Source: Myxococcus hansupus (GTDB lineage Bacteria > Myxococcota > Myxococcia > Myxococcales > Myxococcaceae). From it: 64,000 nucleotides of DNA. Position 1 is the stretch's first letter. Each line of letters opens with the position of its first letter. The notes under the pieces are model-generated. The model worked only from the letters and a program-made list of their open reading frames with translations. It was not told the DNA's origin and ran no database searches. The stretch covers positions 4,732,501 to 4,796,500 of the forward strand of contig NZ_CP012109.1 in assembly GCF_000280925.3 (NCBI RefSeq), written 5' to 3'. A program made the translations under genes and the position numbers. Below, piece by piece: positions 17,467 to 28,374 of the stretch.

Positions 17467-18371
17467 GCGACCTGGCCATTGAACTGTTCGGTGTCTCCAA
17501 GCGATTCGGTCCCAAGGTGGCCGTCAGCGGAGTGAGCTTCAGCGTGCCCAGAGGCTCCGTGTACGGCCTCATCGGGCCCAACGGCGCGGGCAAGACGACC
17601 ACCTTCTCCATGATGTGCGGCTACCTCTATCCCTCCGAGGGCACGCTCAAGGTCATGGACGTGGACCCCACCACGCCGGGCGCCCTCAAGGGCCGGCTGG
17701 GCGCGCTCCCCCAGGACGCGGTGCTGCCGCCGGGCTGGGAGGTGGGCGCGCTGCTGACGTACTGGGCCCGGCTGTCCGCCCTCGCCAACCCCGAGCGCGA
17801 GGCCCGCGAAGCCCTGGACAAGGTGGGGCTCATGGAGGCCTGGAAGGTCCAGACACAGGCGCTCAGCCACGGCATGGCCAAGCGCGCCGCCATGGCCCAG
17901 GCGCTCATGGGCAGCCCGCCGCTGGTGCTGCTGGACGAGCCCACCGCCGGCCTGGATCCCCGCATCGCCGCCCAGGTCCGTCAGGTCATCCGCGACATGA
18001 AGGGCCGCCAGACGGTGGTGGTCTCCAGCCACAACCTCCAGGAGCTGGAGGAGCTCTGTGACGCGGCCGCCATCCTCGACAAGGGCACGCTCGCCCAGGC
18101 GGGGACCATGTCCGAGCTCACCGGCCAGGGCGCCGAGTTCCGCGTGCAGATCGCCAAGGGCCAGGTGATCATCCCCGAGCTCACCGCGATGCCCCACGTC
18201 ACGGACGCGCGCATGGAGAGCGACACCGTGCTGCGCGTGAGCTTCAGCGGCGGCGTCGCGCCCGAGGAGGTCATCAGTCACGTCGTGCGGCACCTGCTCC
18301 AGCACGACGTCCTCATCCTCGGCGTCAGCCGGGGCCAGCGCCTGGAAGACCGCGTCCTCCAGATGCTCTGA
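17463..18371 (+). CDS. ABC transporter ATP-binding protein
   Basis: 302 residues. Walker A GPNGAGKTT, a signature written LSHGMAKR in place of LSGGQ (usual for this export subfamily), Walker B VLLDEPTAGLDP, and switch H in SSHNLQELEEL. The C-terminal 80 residues resemble the regulatory tail of CcmA/NatA-type exporters. GTG 17463 overlaps the permease stop by 4 bases, giving a two-gene exporter. Confidence 0.92.
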   Translation: MSDLAIELFGVSKRFGPKVAVSGVSFSVPRGSVYGLIGPNGAGKTTTFSMMCGYLYPSEGTLKVMDVDPTTPGALKGRLGALPQDAVLPPGWEVGALLTYWARLSALANPEREAREALDKVGLMEAWKVQTQALSHGMAKRAAMAQALMGSPPLVLLDEPTAGLDPRIAAQVRQVIRDMKGRQTVVVSSHNLQELEELCDAAAILDKGTLAQAGTMSELTGQGAEFRVQIAKGQVIIPELTAMPHVTDARMESDTVLRVSFSGGVAPEEVISHVVRHLLQHDVLILGVSRGQRLEDRVLQML

Positions 18372-18402
18372 GGTCCCCTGGCGGGCTGGGACACTCCAGC
18401 GC

Positions 18403-18633
18403 TCAGCCCGCCTTGCGCACCCAACCCACGTAGCAGTGCTCGCGCCGCTCCATGCGGACCAGTGGATTCCCCGTAGCCTGGCACCACGCCGGAAGGTCCG
18501 CCTCCAGGCCGCGGTCCGTGGAGACAAGCTCCACCAAGGTCCCGGGCGCCAATGCACGCATCGCCTTGGCGAGTTCCAGGATGGGCATGGGACACAAGGC
18601 TCCTCGAGCGTCGATGTGCACGTCGGCGTTCAT
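18403..18633 (-). CDS. TusA/SirA-family sulfur carrier-like protein
   Basis: 76 residues with the family signature DARGALCPMPILELAKAM (Cys14 as the persulfide cysteine) and the central LVELVSTDRGLEADLPAWCQATG. Length is typical. These proteins relay sulfur or take part in redox regulation. It converges with the ABC ATPase gene and faces away from the DsbA-type gene. Confidence 0.9.
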   Translation of the reverse strand: MNADVHIDARGALCPMPILELAKAMRALAPGTLVELVSTDRGLEADLPAWCQATGNPLVRMERREHCYVGWVRKAG

Positions 18634-18827
18634 GATCGAGACTCTGGCGGAATTTTTACGAGGTCTCCCAAGTTTTGGGCCCCCTGAAGGGGCTCGGCTC
18701 CATGGAAGGCCAGACCGGCTTGCTTGCGCGTCTGGAATTCCCTCTGTTAAGACCGCCGCCCTCTGCCCTCGTTGAAAACCGCTCGGGCCCACAAGCCGGC
18801 CCCATGGCGAAGGAGCATGACCTACTC

Positions 18828-20807
<1,980 letters not shown>

Positions 20808-20840
20808 TCCCCGCCGAGGCCTCCCAGGCCTGACGCGACA

Positions 20841-20881
20841 AAGGCCGTCGGACCCATGAGGTCCGGCGGCCTTCGTCTTTT
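20841..20881. terminator. Bidirectional-looking terminator between the DsbA-like gene and ridA
   Basis: A 14-bp stem (AAGGCCGTCGGACC with its complement, one G-T pair), a 5-base loop CATGA and a trailing CGTCTTTT. It sits in the gap between the two convergent genes. Confidence 0.75.
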
Positions 20882-20902
20882 CAGCGACCGCGGAGGACGC
20901 GC

Positions 20903-21289
20903 TCAGGACACGGCGATGGCGTCAATCTCCACCTGGGCGCCCTTGGGCAGCGCGGACACCTGCACGGTGGCCCGGGCCGGCGGCGCGCCGGTGAAGTGAC
21001 GGCCGTAGACCTCGTTCACCCGGGCGAAGTCCCCCAGGTTGGTGAGGTAGATGGTGCAGCGCACGACGTGGGTGAAGTCCAGCCCGCTCGCGGCGAGCAC
21101 GGCCTTCAGGTTCTCCATCACCTGCTCGGCCTGCGCGACGACGTCACCCTGCACCATCTCCATGGTGGCGGGGTTGAGGGGAATCTGACCGGAGAGGAAG
21201 GTCATCTTCCCCGCGTCCACCTGCACGGCCTGCGAGTACGGGCCAATGGCCTTGGGGGCCTGATCGGAGTGGATTGCCTTGCGAGCCAT
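20903..21289 (-). CDS. ridA: RidA-family enamine/imine deaminase
   Basis: 128 residues. KAIGPYSQAV, FLSGQIPLNP, NLKAVLAASG and ARATVQVSALPKGAQVEIDAIA are the YjgF/RidA signature, including the catalytic Arg in the PARATV segment. It removes reactive enamines formed by PLP enzymes. ATG 21289 starts the conserved domain; a longer frame upstream shows no conserved sequence. It follows rel on the same strand. Confidence 0.93.
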   Translation of the reverse strand: MARKAIHSDQAPKAIGPYSQAVQVDAGKMTFLSGQIPLNPATMEMVQGDVVAQAEQVMENLKAVLAASGLDFTHVVRCTIYLTNLGDFARVNEVYGRHFTGAPPARATVQVSALPKGAQVEIDAIAVS

Positions 21290-21370
21290 GCGGCGCACCT
21301 CGGGGTGAGGAGCGGCCCGCCACGGGCCGCCCGGGGTTTCCGGGCGCTCTATCACGAAAGGCTGGGGCCG

Positions 21371-23593
21371 TTAGATGCGCTCGACGGAGTAGACCCCCTG
21401 GAGCCGCTCGATGGTTCGCATCAGGTCGGTGAGCTGCTTGAGGTCGGAGATGATGACCTCGAAAGTGTTCACCGCCCGGTCATCCCCCGTGGCCCGGCAG
21501 TTGGCCTGGGAGATGTTGACGCTCTTCTTGGAGAAGGTGTTGGTGATGTCCGCGAGCAGACCCGGGCGGTCCGCGGAGAGGATGCGCAGGGTGACGGGGC
21601 GCTTGAAGTCGCCCTTCACGTCCCAGTTCACATCCACGCGCCGCTCCGGATCCGTGGCCAGCGCCTTTTCACAGCCGACCGTGTGCACCGTGACGCCCCG
21701 TCCCCGGGTGATGAAGCCGGCGATGGGGTCGCCGGGGACGGGGTTGCAACACCGTCCGAAGCGAACGAGCACGTCGTCCACGCCACCAATCTGCACGCCG
21801 CTGCGGTTGCTGCGGCCCACCAGGCGCTTGGCCAGGTCGGTGACGCGTGACAGGCCGGGCAGCACGGAGTTGCCCCCGGCCCCTCCCTGCTGCGCGGGGG
21901 ACGTGGCGGCATCCGCGCGGGCGCCCGCCTCCATCGCGTTGATCTTCTCCGCGGGGACGAGGCGGTGCGACAACTGCTGCGGCGTCACCTTGCCGTAGCC
22001 GATGGCCACCAGCATGTCGTCTTCCACTCGGAAGCCGAGGTCCACGGCGACCTTCTTCATCTCGCCGTTCTTGAGCAGCTTGTTGAAGTTGAGCTGGAAG
22101 CGCTTGAGCTCGCGGTCCGCCAGCTCGCGCCCCAACTGCAGGCTCTTCTCACGCTGCTGCTGCTTGATGAAGCCGCGGATGCGCTGCTGCGCGCGGCTCG
22201 TCTTGACGAAGGTGAGCCAGTCCTTGGACGGGTGCTGCTGGGGGCTGGTGAGCACCTCCACCGTGTCCCCGTTCTTCATCTTGTAGCGGAGCGGGACGAT
22301 CTTCCCGTTCACCTTTGCGCCCACGCACCGGTTGCCCACGTCCGAGTGGATGGCGTAGGCGAAGTCCACCGGCGTCGCGCCGCGCGGCAGCGAGCGCACG
22401 TCGCCCTTGGGCGTGAAGACGAAGACCTCGTCGGTGAAGAGGTCCACCTTCACCGTCTCCAGGAACTCCTTCGGGTCCTTGAGGTCCTGCTGCCACTCCA
22501 TCAGTTGCCGCAGCCAGGCGAACTTCTCGTCATCCTTGGAGATGACGGCCTTGCCCTCCTTGTACTTCCAGTGGGCGGCGATGCCTTCCTCGGCGATCTT
22601 GTGCATCTCCTCGGTGCGGATCTGCACCTCGACGCGCTCGCTGAGCGGGCCGATGATCGTCGTGTGCAGCGACTGGTACATGTTGGGCTTGGGGATCGCG
22701 ATGAAGTCCTTGAAGCGCCCCGGCACCGGCTTCCACATCTCGTGCACCAGACCGAGCGCCTCGTAACAAGAGGGCGCGGTGGGCGCGATGATGCGGAACG
22801 CGATGATGTCGTGAATCTGATCGAAGTCGATGCCCTGTGACTTGATCTTCTTGTAGATGCTGTAGACGTGCTTGAAGCGGCCGCTCACCTCGCCCTTCAG
22901 CCCACGCTCCGCGAGCTTCGAACGGATGACGTCGCACGTCTCCTCGATGTACTTCTCCCGCTCCTTCTTGCGCTTGTTCAGCTTCTCCGACAGCGCGAAG
23001 AACTCCTGCGGCTTCACGTAGCGGAAGCTGAGGTCCTCCAGCTCCGTCTTGATCCACGAGATGCCCAGTCGGTTGGCCAGCGGCGCGTAGATGTCCAGCG
23101 TCTCTTGCGCGATGCGGGCCTGCTTCTCTTCCGACATGTGGTCCAGCGTCCGCATGTTGTGCGTGCGGTCCGCCAGCTTCACCAGGATGACGCGGATGTC
23201 CTGCGCCATCGCGATGATCATCTTCCGGAAGTTCTCCGCCTGCTTCTCCTCTTGCGAGAGGCTGGCGGACGCGGAGAACTTGGAGAGCTTGGTGACACCA
23301 TCCACCAGGTGCGCCACCTCGGAGCCGAAGAGCTCGGTCAGCTCCTCCGCCGTGGCCAGCGTGTCCTCGATGGTGTCGTGAAGGAGCCCGGTGACGATGG
23401 ACGCCTCGTCCAGCTTGAGCTCGCCCAGGATGCCGGCGACCTCGAGCGGGTGGACGAGGTAGGGCTCGCCTGACTTCCGGAGCTGACCCTGATGGACCTT
23501 GGCCGAATAGACGTAGGCCTTCTTGATGATGTCCAGGTCGGGGTCGGGGTGGTACTGGGAAACCCGTTGGAGGATGTCGTTCAGGCGAATCAT
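21371..23593 (-). CDS. relA: Bifunctional (p)ppGpp synthetase/hydrolase
   Basis: 740 residues with the full Rel layout. The HD hydrolase (25-200) has an intact HDTIED motif and VKLADRTHNMRTL. The synthetase (about 240-355) has GRFKDFIAIPKPNMYQSLHTT and EVQIRTEEMHKIAEEGIAAHW. A TGS domain (395-455), a helical and Cys-containing region (RFGRCCNPVPGD), and a C-terminal ACT domain (LRILSADRPGLLADIT) follow. Both halves look active. M. xanthus RelA starts the stringent signal that triggers development. Divergent from the first FHA gene. Confidence 0.95.
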   Translation of the reverse strand: MIRLNDILQRVSQYHPDPDLDIIKKAYVYSAKVHQGQLRKSGEPYLVHPLEVAGILGELKLDEASIVTGLLHDTIEDTLATAEELTELFGSEVAHLVDGVTKLSKFSASASLSQEEKQAENFRKMIIAMAQDIRVILVKLADRTHNMRTLDHMSEEKQARIAQETLDIYAPLANRLGISWIKTELEDLSFRYVKPQEFFALSEKLNKRKKEREKYIEETCDVIRSKLAERGLKGEVSGRFKHVYSIYKKIKSQGIDFDQIHDIIAFRIIAPTAPSCYEALGLVHEMWKPVPGRFKDFIAIPKPNMYQSLHTTIIGPLSERVEVQIRTEEMHKIAEEGIAAHWKYKEGKAVISKDDEKFAWLRQLMEWQQDLKDPKEFLETVKVDLFTDEVFVFTPKGDVRSLPRGATPVDFAYAIHSDVGNRCVGAKVNGKIVPLRYKMKNGDTVEVLTSPQQHPSKDWLTFVKTSRAQQRIRGFIKQQQREKSLQLGRELADRELKRFQLNFNKLLKNGEMKKVAVDLGFRVEDDMLVAIGYGKVTPQQLSHRLVPAEKINAMEAGARADAATSPAQQGGAGGNSVLPGLSRVTDLAKRLVGRSNRSGVQIGGVDDVLVRFGRCCNPVPGDPIAGFITRGRGVTVHTVGCEKALATDPERRVDVNWDVKGDFKRPVTLRILSADRPGLLADITNTFSKKSVNISQANCRATGDDRAVNTFEVIISDLKQLTDLMRTIERLQGVYSVERI

Positions 23594-23737
23594 CGAATGA
23601 GGAGCAATCGTAACTTTGCACCAACGGAGGGGCAACGTCGCCCCACACCTGGACGTCACCTGCCTCTCGGACGCCCCCATTGGTGCGTTCGCTTTCGTTG
23701 ACCCGGTGTTTTACGGCCCCGTAGATTCGGCCCGCTC

Positions 23738-24871
23738 ATGTCACAGCTCCTGCTGTCCTCCCTCGCCGTGGTCTGCCCGAACTGTGACGGGTACAACGCC
23801 CCTCGCTCGGCCGCATGCACGCTTTGCGGGCAGGCCCTGAGCGAACAGTCCCCCGCCCCCCGGCCTGCCGCCACCCGGGCGCCCGCCGCGGTGGCCCGTC
23901 CTGGGACGCCTCCGGGCAACAAGCCTGTAGCAGTCTCCAGCTTCCCGGGAGGAAAGGTGGCGGAGCCGGTGGTTCCGCCCGCCCCCAGCGCGGTGCCCCC
24001 GGGGCTGAGACCGTCGGCGCGCACCCCGCCGCCCACCGCCGCGGGGTTGATGGTGGAGCGTCCCCCGGTCGCCCGGGCTCCCGCGGCGCCTCCGGGCATC
24101 GTGTCCCGCACGGGGGGCGCCTCCGGCCCCGCCACGACGCGGCCGCCGCCCCCAGTTCCGGACAGCGCCATGCCCGGGAGGACCGGAGCGACCACGCTGC
24201 CGCCCCGTCCCGCGCCCCCGGCGGCGTCCCGCTTCGGGCTCGCCGTCATCGCGGGCTCCGCGCGCGGCCAGCGCTACAAGCTGCCCGTCACGGGCTGTGT
24301 CGTGGGCCGACAGCGCGGCGCCATCCTGTTCTCGGATGACGTCTTCGTGTCGCCCCTGCACGCCACCTTCCTGGTGAAGGACGGCGCCCTGTACGTGCGC
24401 GACGAGTCGAGCGCGTCGGGCGTGTTCGTCACGGTGGGTGGTACGGAGGCGCTGACGCCTCGGACCCTCTTCAGCGCGGGCCAGCGGTTGTTCCGGTACA
24501 CGGGCCGCATCGAGCCCCAGCCGCCCGTGTCTGGCCGCCCCGCCATCTACGGCGCGCCGATGCCCTCGGGTCAGGCGGTATACGGCGTGGAGGAGGTCCT
24601 CGTGGGCGGCCGCGCGGGCCGCGCGGTGATGACCGCGGCGCCGCTGCTCACCATCGGGCTGGCCCACTGTGACTTGAGCTTCCCGGGTGAAGAGGGCCTC
24701 GCCGGCCGGCACTGCGAGCTGTCCCCGACGCCCACGGGCGCGCTGCTGCGCGACTTGTCCGGTGGACTTGGGACGTACGTGCGCCTCGCCAGCGGCGTGG
24801 AGCGCCCGCTCCGCCCCGGCGACCGGGTGCGGCTGGGCCAGCATGTGCTCCAGGTGGAAGCGCTGGGCTGA
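23738..24871 (+). CDS. Zinc-ribbon and tandem FHA domain protein
   Basis: 377 residues. An N-terminal zinc ribbon (CPNC at 13-16, CTLC at 28-31) leads to a Pro/Ala-rich linker (45-160). A canonical FHA domain (GRQRGAILFSDDVFVSPLHATF ... DESSASGVFV) follows, then a second, less conserved one (IGLAHCDLSFPGEEGLAGRHCEL). It would bind phospho-Thr partners. A relative lies at 27061 on the far side of the Ser/Thr kinase, which is the likely phosphorylation source. Confidence 0.88.
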   Translation: MSQLLLSSLAVVCPNCDGYNAPRSAACTLCGQALSEQSPAPRPAATRAPAAVARPGTPPGNKPVAVSSFPGGKVAEPVVPPAPSAVPPGLRPSARTPPPTAAGLMVERPPVARAPAAPPGIVSRTGGASGPATTRPPPPVPDSAMPGRTGATTLPPRPAPPAASRFGLAVIAGSARGQRYKLPVTGCVVGRQRGAILFSDDVFVSPLHATFLVKDGALYVRDESSASGVFVTVGGTEALTPRTLFSAGQRLFRYTGRIEPQPPVSGRPAIYGAPMPSGQAVYGVEEVLVGGRAGRAVMTAAPLLTIGLAHCDLSFPGEEGLAGRHCELSPTPTGALLRDLSGGLGTYVRLASGVERPLRPGDRVRLGQHVLQVEALG

Positions 24872-24912
24872 AGCGGCCCGGCGGTGCGCCACGGTCCGCC
24901 TCACGGCGGCGT

Positions 24913-25191
24913 GGCCATGGCGGCAAGGTCCCGACCAGCGCGGCGGGCCATGACGGCAAGTTCCCGACCCAGGCACCGGGCGGCGCGGCCATGACGGCAG
25001 GCTCCCGAACGGCACGTCTGGAGGCGGGGCCACGACGCCAAGCTCCCGACCCGCGTGCCGGGCGGCGTGGCCATGACGGCAGGCTCCCGAACGGCACGCC
25101 GGGAGGCGCGGCCATGACGCCAAGCTCCCTACCCGCGCGCCGTGCAGCGTTGCCCTGACGCCAAGGTCCCGACCCGCGCGCCGCCCCCATG
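24913..25191. repeat. Intergenic 41-bp tandem repeat, seven units
   Basis: Units start at 24913, 24946, 24987, 25028, 25069, 25110 and 25151. After a 33-bp first unit the period is exactly 41 bp. The core is GGCCATGACGSCAAGSTCCC followed by GAMC and a GC-rich tail. 41 is not a multiple of three, so the frames that cross it are not coding. It fills most of the 349-bp gap between the convergent FHA and kinase genes. Confidence 0.9.
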
Positions 25192-25220
25192 CCCTCATCG
25201 AGAGGACACGGTGCGCCGCG

Positions 25221-26939
25221 CTACGGCGACGACGGCTGCGCCACCGTACCGCCCAGCCGCTGCTCGATGAGCGCGCGCGCCTTGGACGAGGGCTGCTCAC
25301 GCAGGTGGCGGTTCCACCAGCCGCGGGCCTCTTCCTTGTCCGGATTCGGCCGATGCCAGTACATCTCGCCCAGCTTCAGGGCCAGCTCGGGGTCTCCGCT
25401 GCGGCCAAAAGCCTCGCGATACTTGGACGCCGCCATCCCGACGTCCGCACGCTGCAGCGCCTTGTCCCCTTCCCGCGTCAGCTCCAGCGCGCGCTCCACG
25501 TTGCGCGCCCCCGACACGATGGCCCTGTCGTAAAGCGGCACATCCGGGCTCGCGCCCACGGCGGTGTGGTTCGAACCCGCGGGCACCGGAGCGTTGTTGG
25601 GCAGGGCGTACGGCAGGTCCTTGTTCCCGCCGCCCCCACCCATGAAGAAGTAGTAGGCGAAGAAGCCGGCCGCCGCGAGAACCAGCAGGATGGTCAGCGA
25701 CTTGAAGAAGAACGCGACGCCCCCGTTGCCCCCCGCCCCCGGCTGCGTGTGGACCAGCGAGTCCGTCTGCTCGCGCGTGGCGTCCATCGCATCGGCGTTC
25801 GCCGGCAGCGGCTCGAGCACGCCCGGCAGGGCGCGCACGGTGGCCTCCATCGTCACTTCATTGCCCCAGCCCGGCACCGTGGCGTCGCGGACATCGCCCT
25901 GCTGCGGCCCCGCGGCGGACTTGCGCGGCAGCGGCGCCAGCACGGCGGACGAGTTCGCCGCGGCACGGCGCGGCGCGGCCTCATTGCGGCGGCGCTCCTT
26001 GTCCACCGCCTGGAGCTCGGCCTTGAAGGCCTCGGCGCTGGCGGGGCGGTCCGCTGGATTCTTCGACAGCGCCCGGAGGATGAGCCGCTCCATGGCCGGA
26101 GAGATGCGCGCGTCCGGACGGCGGCGCGTGGGCGGCGGCGGCTCCTCGGTGAGGTGCTTGGTGGCGAAGCCCACCGCCGAGTCCGACTCGAAGGGCAGCA
26201 GCCCCGTCATCAACTGGTAGAGGATGACGCCCACCGCGTACAGGTCCGAGCGATGGTCCAACTGCGAGCCGCGCGCCTGCTCCGGCGACATGTACTCGGG
26301 GGTGCCGCACACGAAGCCCGCGCGGGTGAGCGCCGGGCCGTCATCCGTGGAGTCGGTGATCTTCGCGATGCCGAAGTCGAGCACCTTGACGAAGTCCGGC
26401 TCGTTGCGCCGGGGCTCCACCATGATGTTTTCGGGCTTGAGGTCACGGTGGATGACGCCCGCACCGTGCGCGTCCGAGAGCGCGCTCAGCACCTGGCTGA
26501 CGATGCGCACCACGCGCCCCTCGTTGAGGGGCCACTCGCGGCTGAGAATCTGGTGCAGGTCCTGCCCCGCCACGTACTCCATGGCGATGTAGAGGGCGCC
26601 GTCCTCGGCCTGGCCGAAGTCGAGCACGCTGATGGAGTTGGGGTGGTTGAGGCGGCTGGCGGCCTTGGCCTCGCGCTGGAAGCGCGCCACGGTGCGCTCG
26701 TCCGACAGGAGCGTGTGCCGCAGGACCTTCAGCACCACCACCTTGTCCAGGGAGAGCTGGCGGGCACGGAACACCTTGCCCATGCCGCCCTCGCCAATGA
26801 GGGCCTCGACCCGGTACTTGTAGGCAATCGTCTTGCCGACGTACTCGTCCGTATCGGGCGTGCGCACGAGGGTCGCGCCGCAGGCGGGACAGAAACGGGA
26901 GGATTCTTGGGCGTCGGCGCCGCAGGAGGGGCAGTGCAA
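25221..26939 (-). CDS. Membrane-anchored Ser/Thr protein kinase with N-terminal zinc ribbon
   Basis: About 572 residues. A zinc ribbon (CPSC, CPAC) lies at 2-25. The Hanks kinase domain (about 40-310) is intact: IGEGGMGKVF, the VVLKVL lysine, HRDLKPENI near 160, DFG, and GTPEYMSPEQARG. A low-complexity linker precedes one membrane helix (about 415-436), and a TPR-like tail (EGDKALQRADVGMAASKYREAF) would be periplasmic. TTG 26939, behind GGGGAA, starts exactly at the zinc ribbon. An upstream TTG at 27047 would give a spurious lipobox and erase the intergenic space. Confidence 0.9.
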   Translation of the reverse strand: MHCPSCGADAQESSRFCPACGATLVRTPDTDEYVGKTIAYKYRVEALIGEGGMGKVFRARQLSLDKVVVLKVLRHTLLSDERTVARFQREAKAASRLNHPNSISVLDFGQAEDGALYIAMEYVAGQDLHQILSREWPLNEGRVVRIVSQVLSALSDAHGAGVIHRDLKPENIMVEPRRNEPDFVKVLDFGIAKITDSTDDGPALTRAGFVCGTPEYMSPEQARGSQLDHRSDLYAVGVILYQLMTGLLPFESDSAVGFATKHLTEEPPPPTRRRPDARISPAMERLILRALSKNPADRPASAEAFKAELQAVDKERRRNEAAPRRAAANSSAVLAPLPRKSAAGPQQGDVRDATVPGWGNEVTMEATVRALPGVLEPLPANADAMDATREQTDSLVHTQPGAGGNGGVAFFFKSLTILLVLAAAGFFAYYFFMGGGGGNKDLPYALPNNAPVPAGSNHTAVGASPDVPLYDRAIVSGARNVERALELTREGDKALQRADVGMAASKYREAFGRSGDPELALKLGEMYWHRPNPDKEEARGWWNRHLREQPSSKARALIEQRLGGTVAQPSSP

Positions 26940-27060
26940 GGAAGCGTTCCCCAAGGGGGGTGGGCCTGGGACTTCATCATGCCGCTCGGGTAGGGAGCAA
27001 GCCGCGAGCAACGCAAGGCAAGCAACCAGGCCCCAGCCCTGGTACAACCCCTAGCCCTCC

Positions 27061-27828
27061 ATGGACGCGATGGAATACTGCCCCCGCTGTGACACCGAGA
27101 ATCCCCGGGACGCCTCCGTCTGCCGTGCCTGCGGCTCGCCGCTGCGCTCCGGAACGATGGTGATGGCCGTCGCGAGTATCGCCGCGCGCCCGCAGGTTTC
27201 CATCCGCGTGGTCCGGGCGGACGGCGGCCCGGAATCCATCGTCCGAATGCAGCGAGACACCCTCACCTGCGGCCAGCAGGGGGACATCTCGCTGTCGGAC
27301 GACCCCTTCATCATGCCCCTCCAGGTGCGCTTCTTCTTCTCCGGCATCCGGCTGGCGGTGGAGGACGTGGGCGGCGCCAACGGCGTCTTCGTCCGGCTGC
27401 GCCAGGAGCGCGAGGTGCCCCCTGGCGGCGAGCTGCGCCTGGGACGGCAGCGGCTCGTCCTGGAGCCGATTCCCGCCGCGGCCACCGGCCCGGGGGGGAC
27501 GCAGGTCTGGGGCTCACCGGATCCCGGCTACCGGTTGCGGCTGGTGCAGTTGCTGGAAGGCGGCCTGCGCGGCGGCGCCTACCCCCTGCGCGAGGGCGAC
27601 AACCTCCTCGGCCGTGAGCAGGGCGACCTCACCTTCCCCACGGACGGCTTCGTCTCCGGGCGTCACGCCGTGCTGCAGGTGAAGCAGGACCGGCTCCAGG
27701 TCCGCGACGTGGGCTCGTCCAACGGCACCTTCATCCGGCTGTCGGGCCCCACCTTCGTGGACAACGGGGACCACTTCCTCATTGGCCGGCAGTTGCTCCG
27801 CGTGGAAATCCAGGCGCCGGCGGCCTGA
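27061..27828 (+). CDS. Zinc-ribbon and tandem FHA domain protein
   Basis: 255 residues. Zinc ribbon CPRC and CRAC at 7-24, a first FHA-like domain (SDDPFIMPLQVRFFF ... VEDVGGANGVFVRL), then a canonical FHA (LLGREQGDLTFPTDGFVSGRHAVL ... DVGSSNGTFIRL). Same order as the gene at 23738. Divergent from the kinase with about 120 bases between starts. The two FHA proteins are the obvious candidates for reading the kinase's output. Confidence 0.9.
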   Translation: MDAMEYCPRCDTENPRDASVCRACGSPLRSGTMVMAVASIAARPQVSIRVVRADGGPESIVRMQRDTLTCGQQGDISLSDDPFIMPLQVRFFFSGIRLAVEDVGGANGVFVRLRQEREVPPGGELRLGRQRLVLEPIPAAATGPGGTQVWGSPDPGYRLRLVQLLEGGLRGGAYPLREGDNLLGREQGDLTFPTDGFVSGRHAVLQVKQDRLQVRDVGSSNGTFIRLSGPTFVDNGDHFLIGRQLLRVEIQAPAA

Positions 27829-27837
27829 AAACGCGAA

Positions 27838-27869
27838 GGGCCGCACGGGGGCAATCCCCCGCGCGGCCC
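27838..27869. terminator. Strong hairpin between FHA and DksA-family genes
   Basis: GGGCCGCACGGGGG and its near complement (one mismatch) around a CAAT loop, lying 10 bases after the FHA stop and 15 before the DksA-family stop. No long T-run. Confidence 0.6.
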
Positions 27870-27884
27870 CGAAGCCCTCGGCCA

Positions 27885-28247
27885 TCAGCCGTAGGACTTC
27901 TCCTTCTTCTCCTGCTCTTCCTTGCAGCGGATGCAGAGCGTCGTCACCGGGCGCGCCTCCAGGCGCTTGGGCGAGATGTCCTCTTCGCACCGCTCGCAGA
28001 TACCGAACGTGCCGTCCTCGATGCGGACCAGCGCCTTTTCGATTTTCTGCAGCAGGAACTTCTCACGGTCCCGCAGGCGGAAGACCATCGACTGCGCGTA
28101 CTCGGAAGACGCCAGGTCGATCTCGTCGGGAAGGTCGTCCGTGTCGAAACTGGACTCCTCCACCAGGGTCTTCTTGGCGCTCTCGAGCAGGCTCGTCTTG
28201 CTGTCCTCGAGCATCTTCTTGTAACGCTTGAGATCTTTCTGGTTCAC
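27885..28247 (-). CDS. DksA/TraR-family zinc-finger protein
   Basis: 120 residues. An N-terminal coiled coil (KDLKRYKKMLEDSKTSLLESAKKTL), an acidic loop (SSFDTDDLPDEIDLAS), then a zinc finger (CERCEEDISPKRLEARPVTTLCIRC) with all four Cys. It should bind RNA polymerase through the secondary channel and could act with the ppGpp made by the nearby Rel. GTG 28247 is the start, with GGAG upstream; the coiled coil begins at once. Confidence 0.9.
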   Translation of the reverse strand: MNQKDLKRYKKMLEDSKTSLLESAKKTLVEESSFDTDDLPDEIDLASSEYAQSMVFRLRDREKFLLQKIEKALVRIEDGTFGICERCEEDISPKRLEARPVTTLCIRCKEEQEKKEKSYG

Positions 28248-28307
28248 AGCCTTCGCTCCAGTCCAGCGAGGGTTTGGGGCCCTGCACCCCAAAAAAAGGG
28301 CCCGAAA

Positions 28308-28335
28308 GCTTTATTCATGCGGACTTCGGTGTCAA
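28308..28335 (-). promoter_or_regulatory. Candidate housekeeping promoter for the DksA-family gene
   Basis: TTGACA, a 16-bp spacer and TAAAGC on the minus strand. The -35 is perfect and the -10 weak. It lies 61 bases upstream of GTG 28247. Confidence 0.4.
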
Positions 28336-28374
28336 GCTGACCCGGGTCCGTACCGAGGGTGAAGGGAGGGGCGT

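Noticed and set aside
24872..25220. CRISPR array
   Set aside because: Units are contiguous 41-bp copies without unique spacers, so this is a tandem repeat. No cas genes nearby.
24648..25300. Coding frames across the 41-bp repeat on both strands
   Set aside because: A 41-bp period shifts frame at each unit, and the peptides are low-complexity Arg/Pro/Gly.
26940..27047. Kinase start at TTG 27047 with a lipobox-like LLAACS
   Set aside because: It would leave 13 bases to the divergent gene. TTG 26939 has a better ribosome-binding site and starts at the zinc ribbon as in the neighbours.
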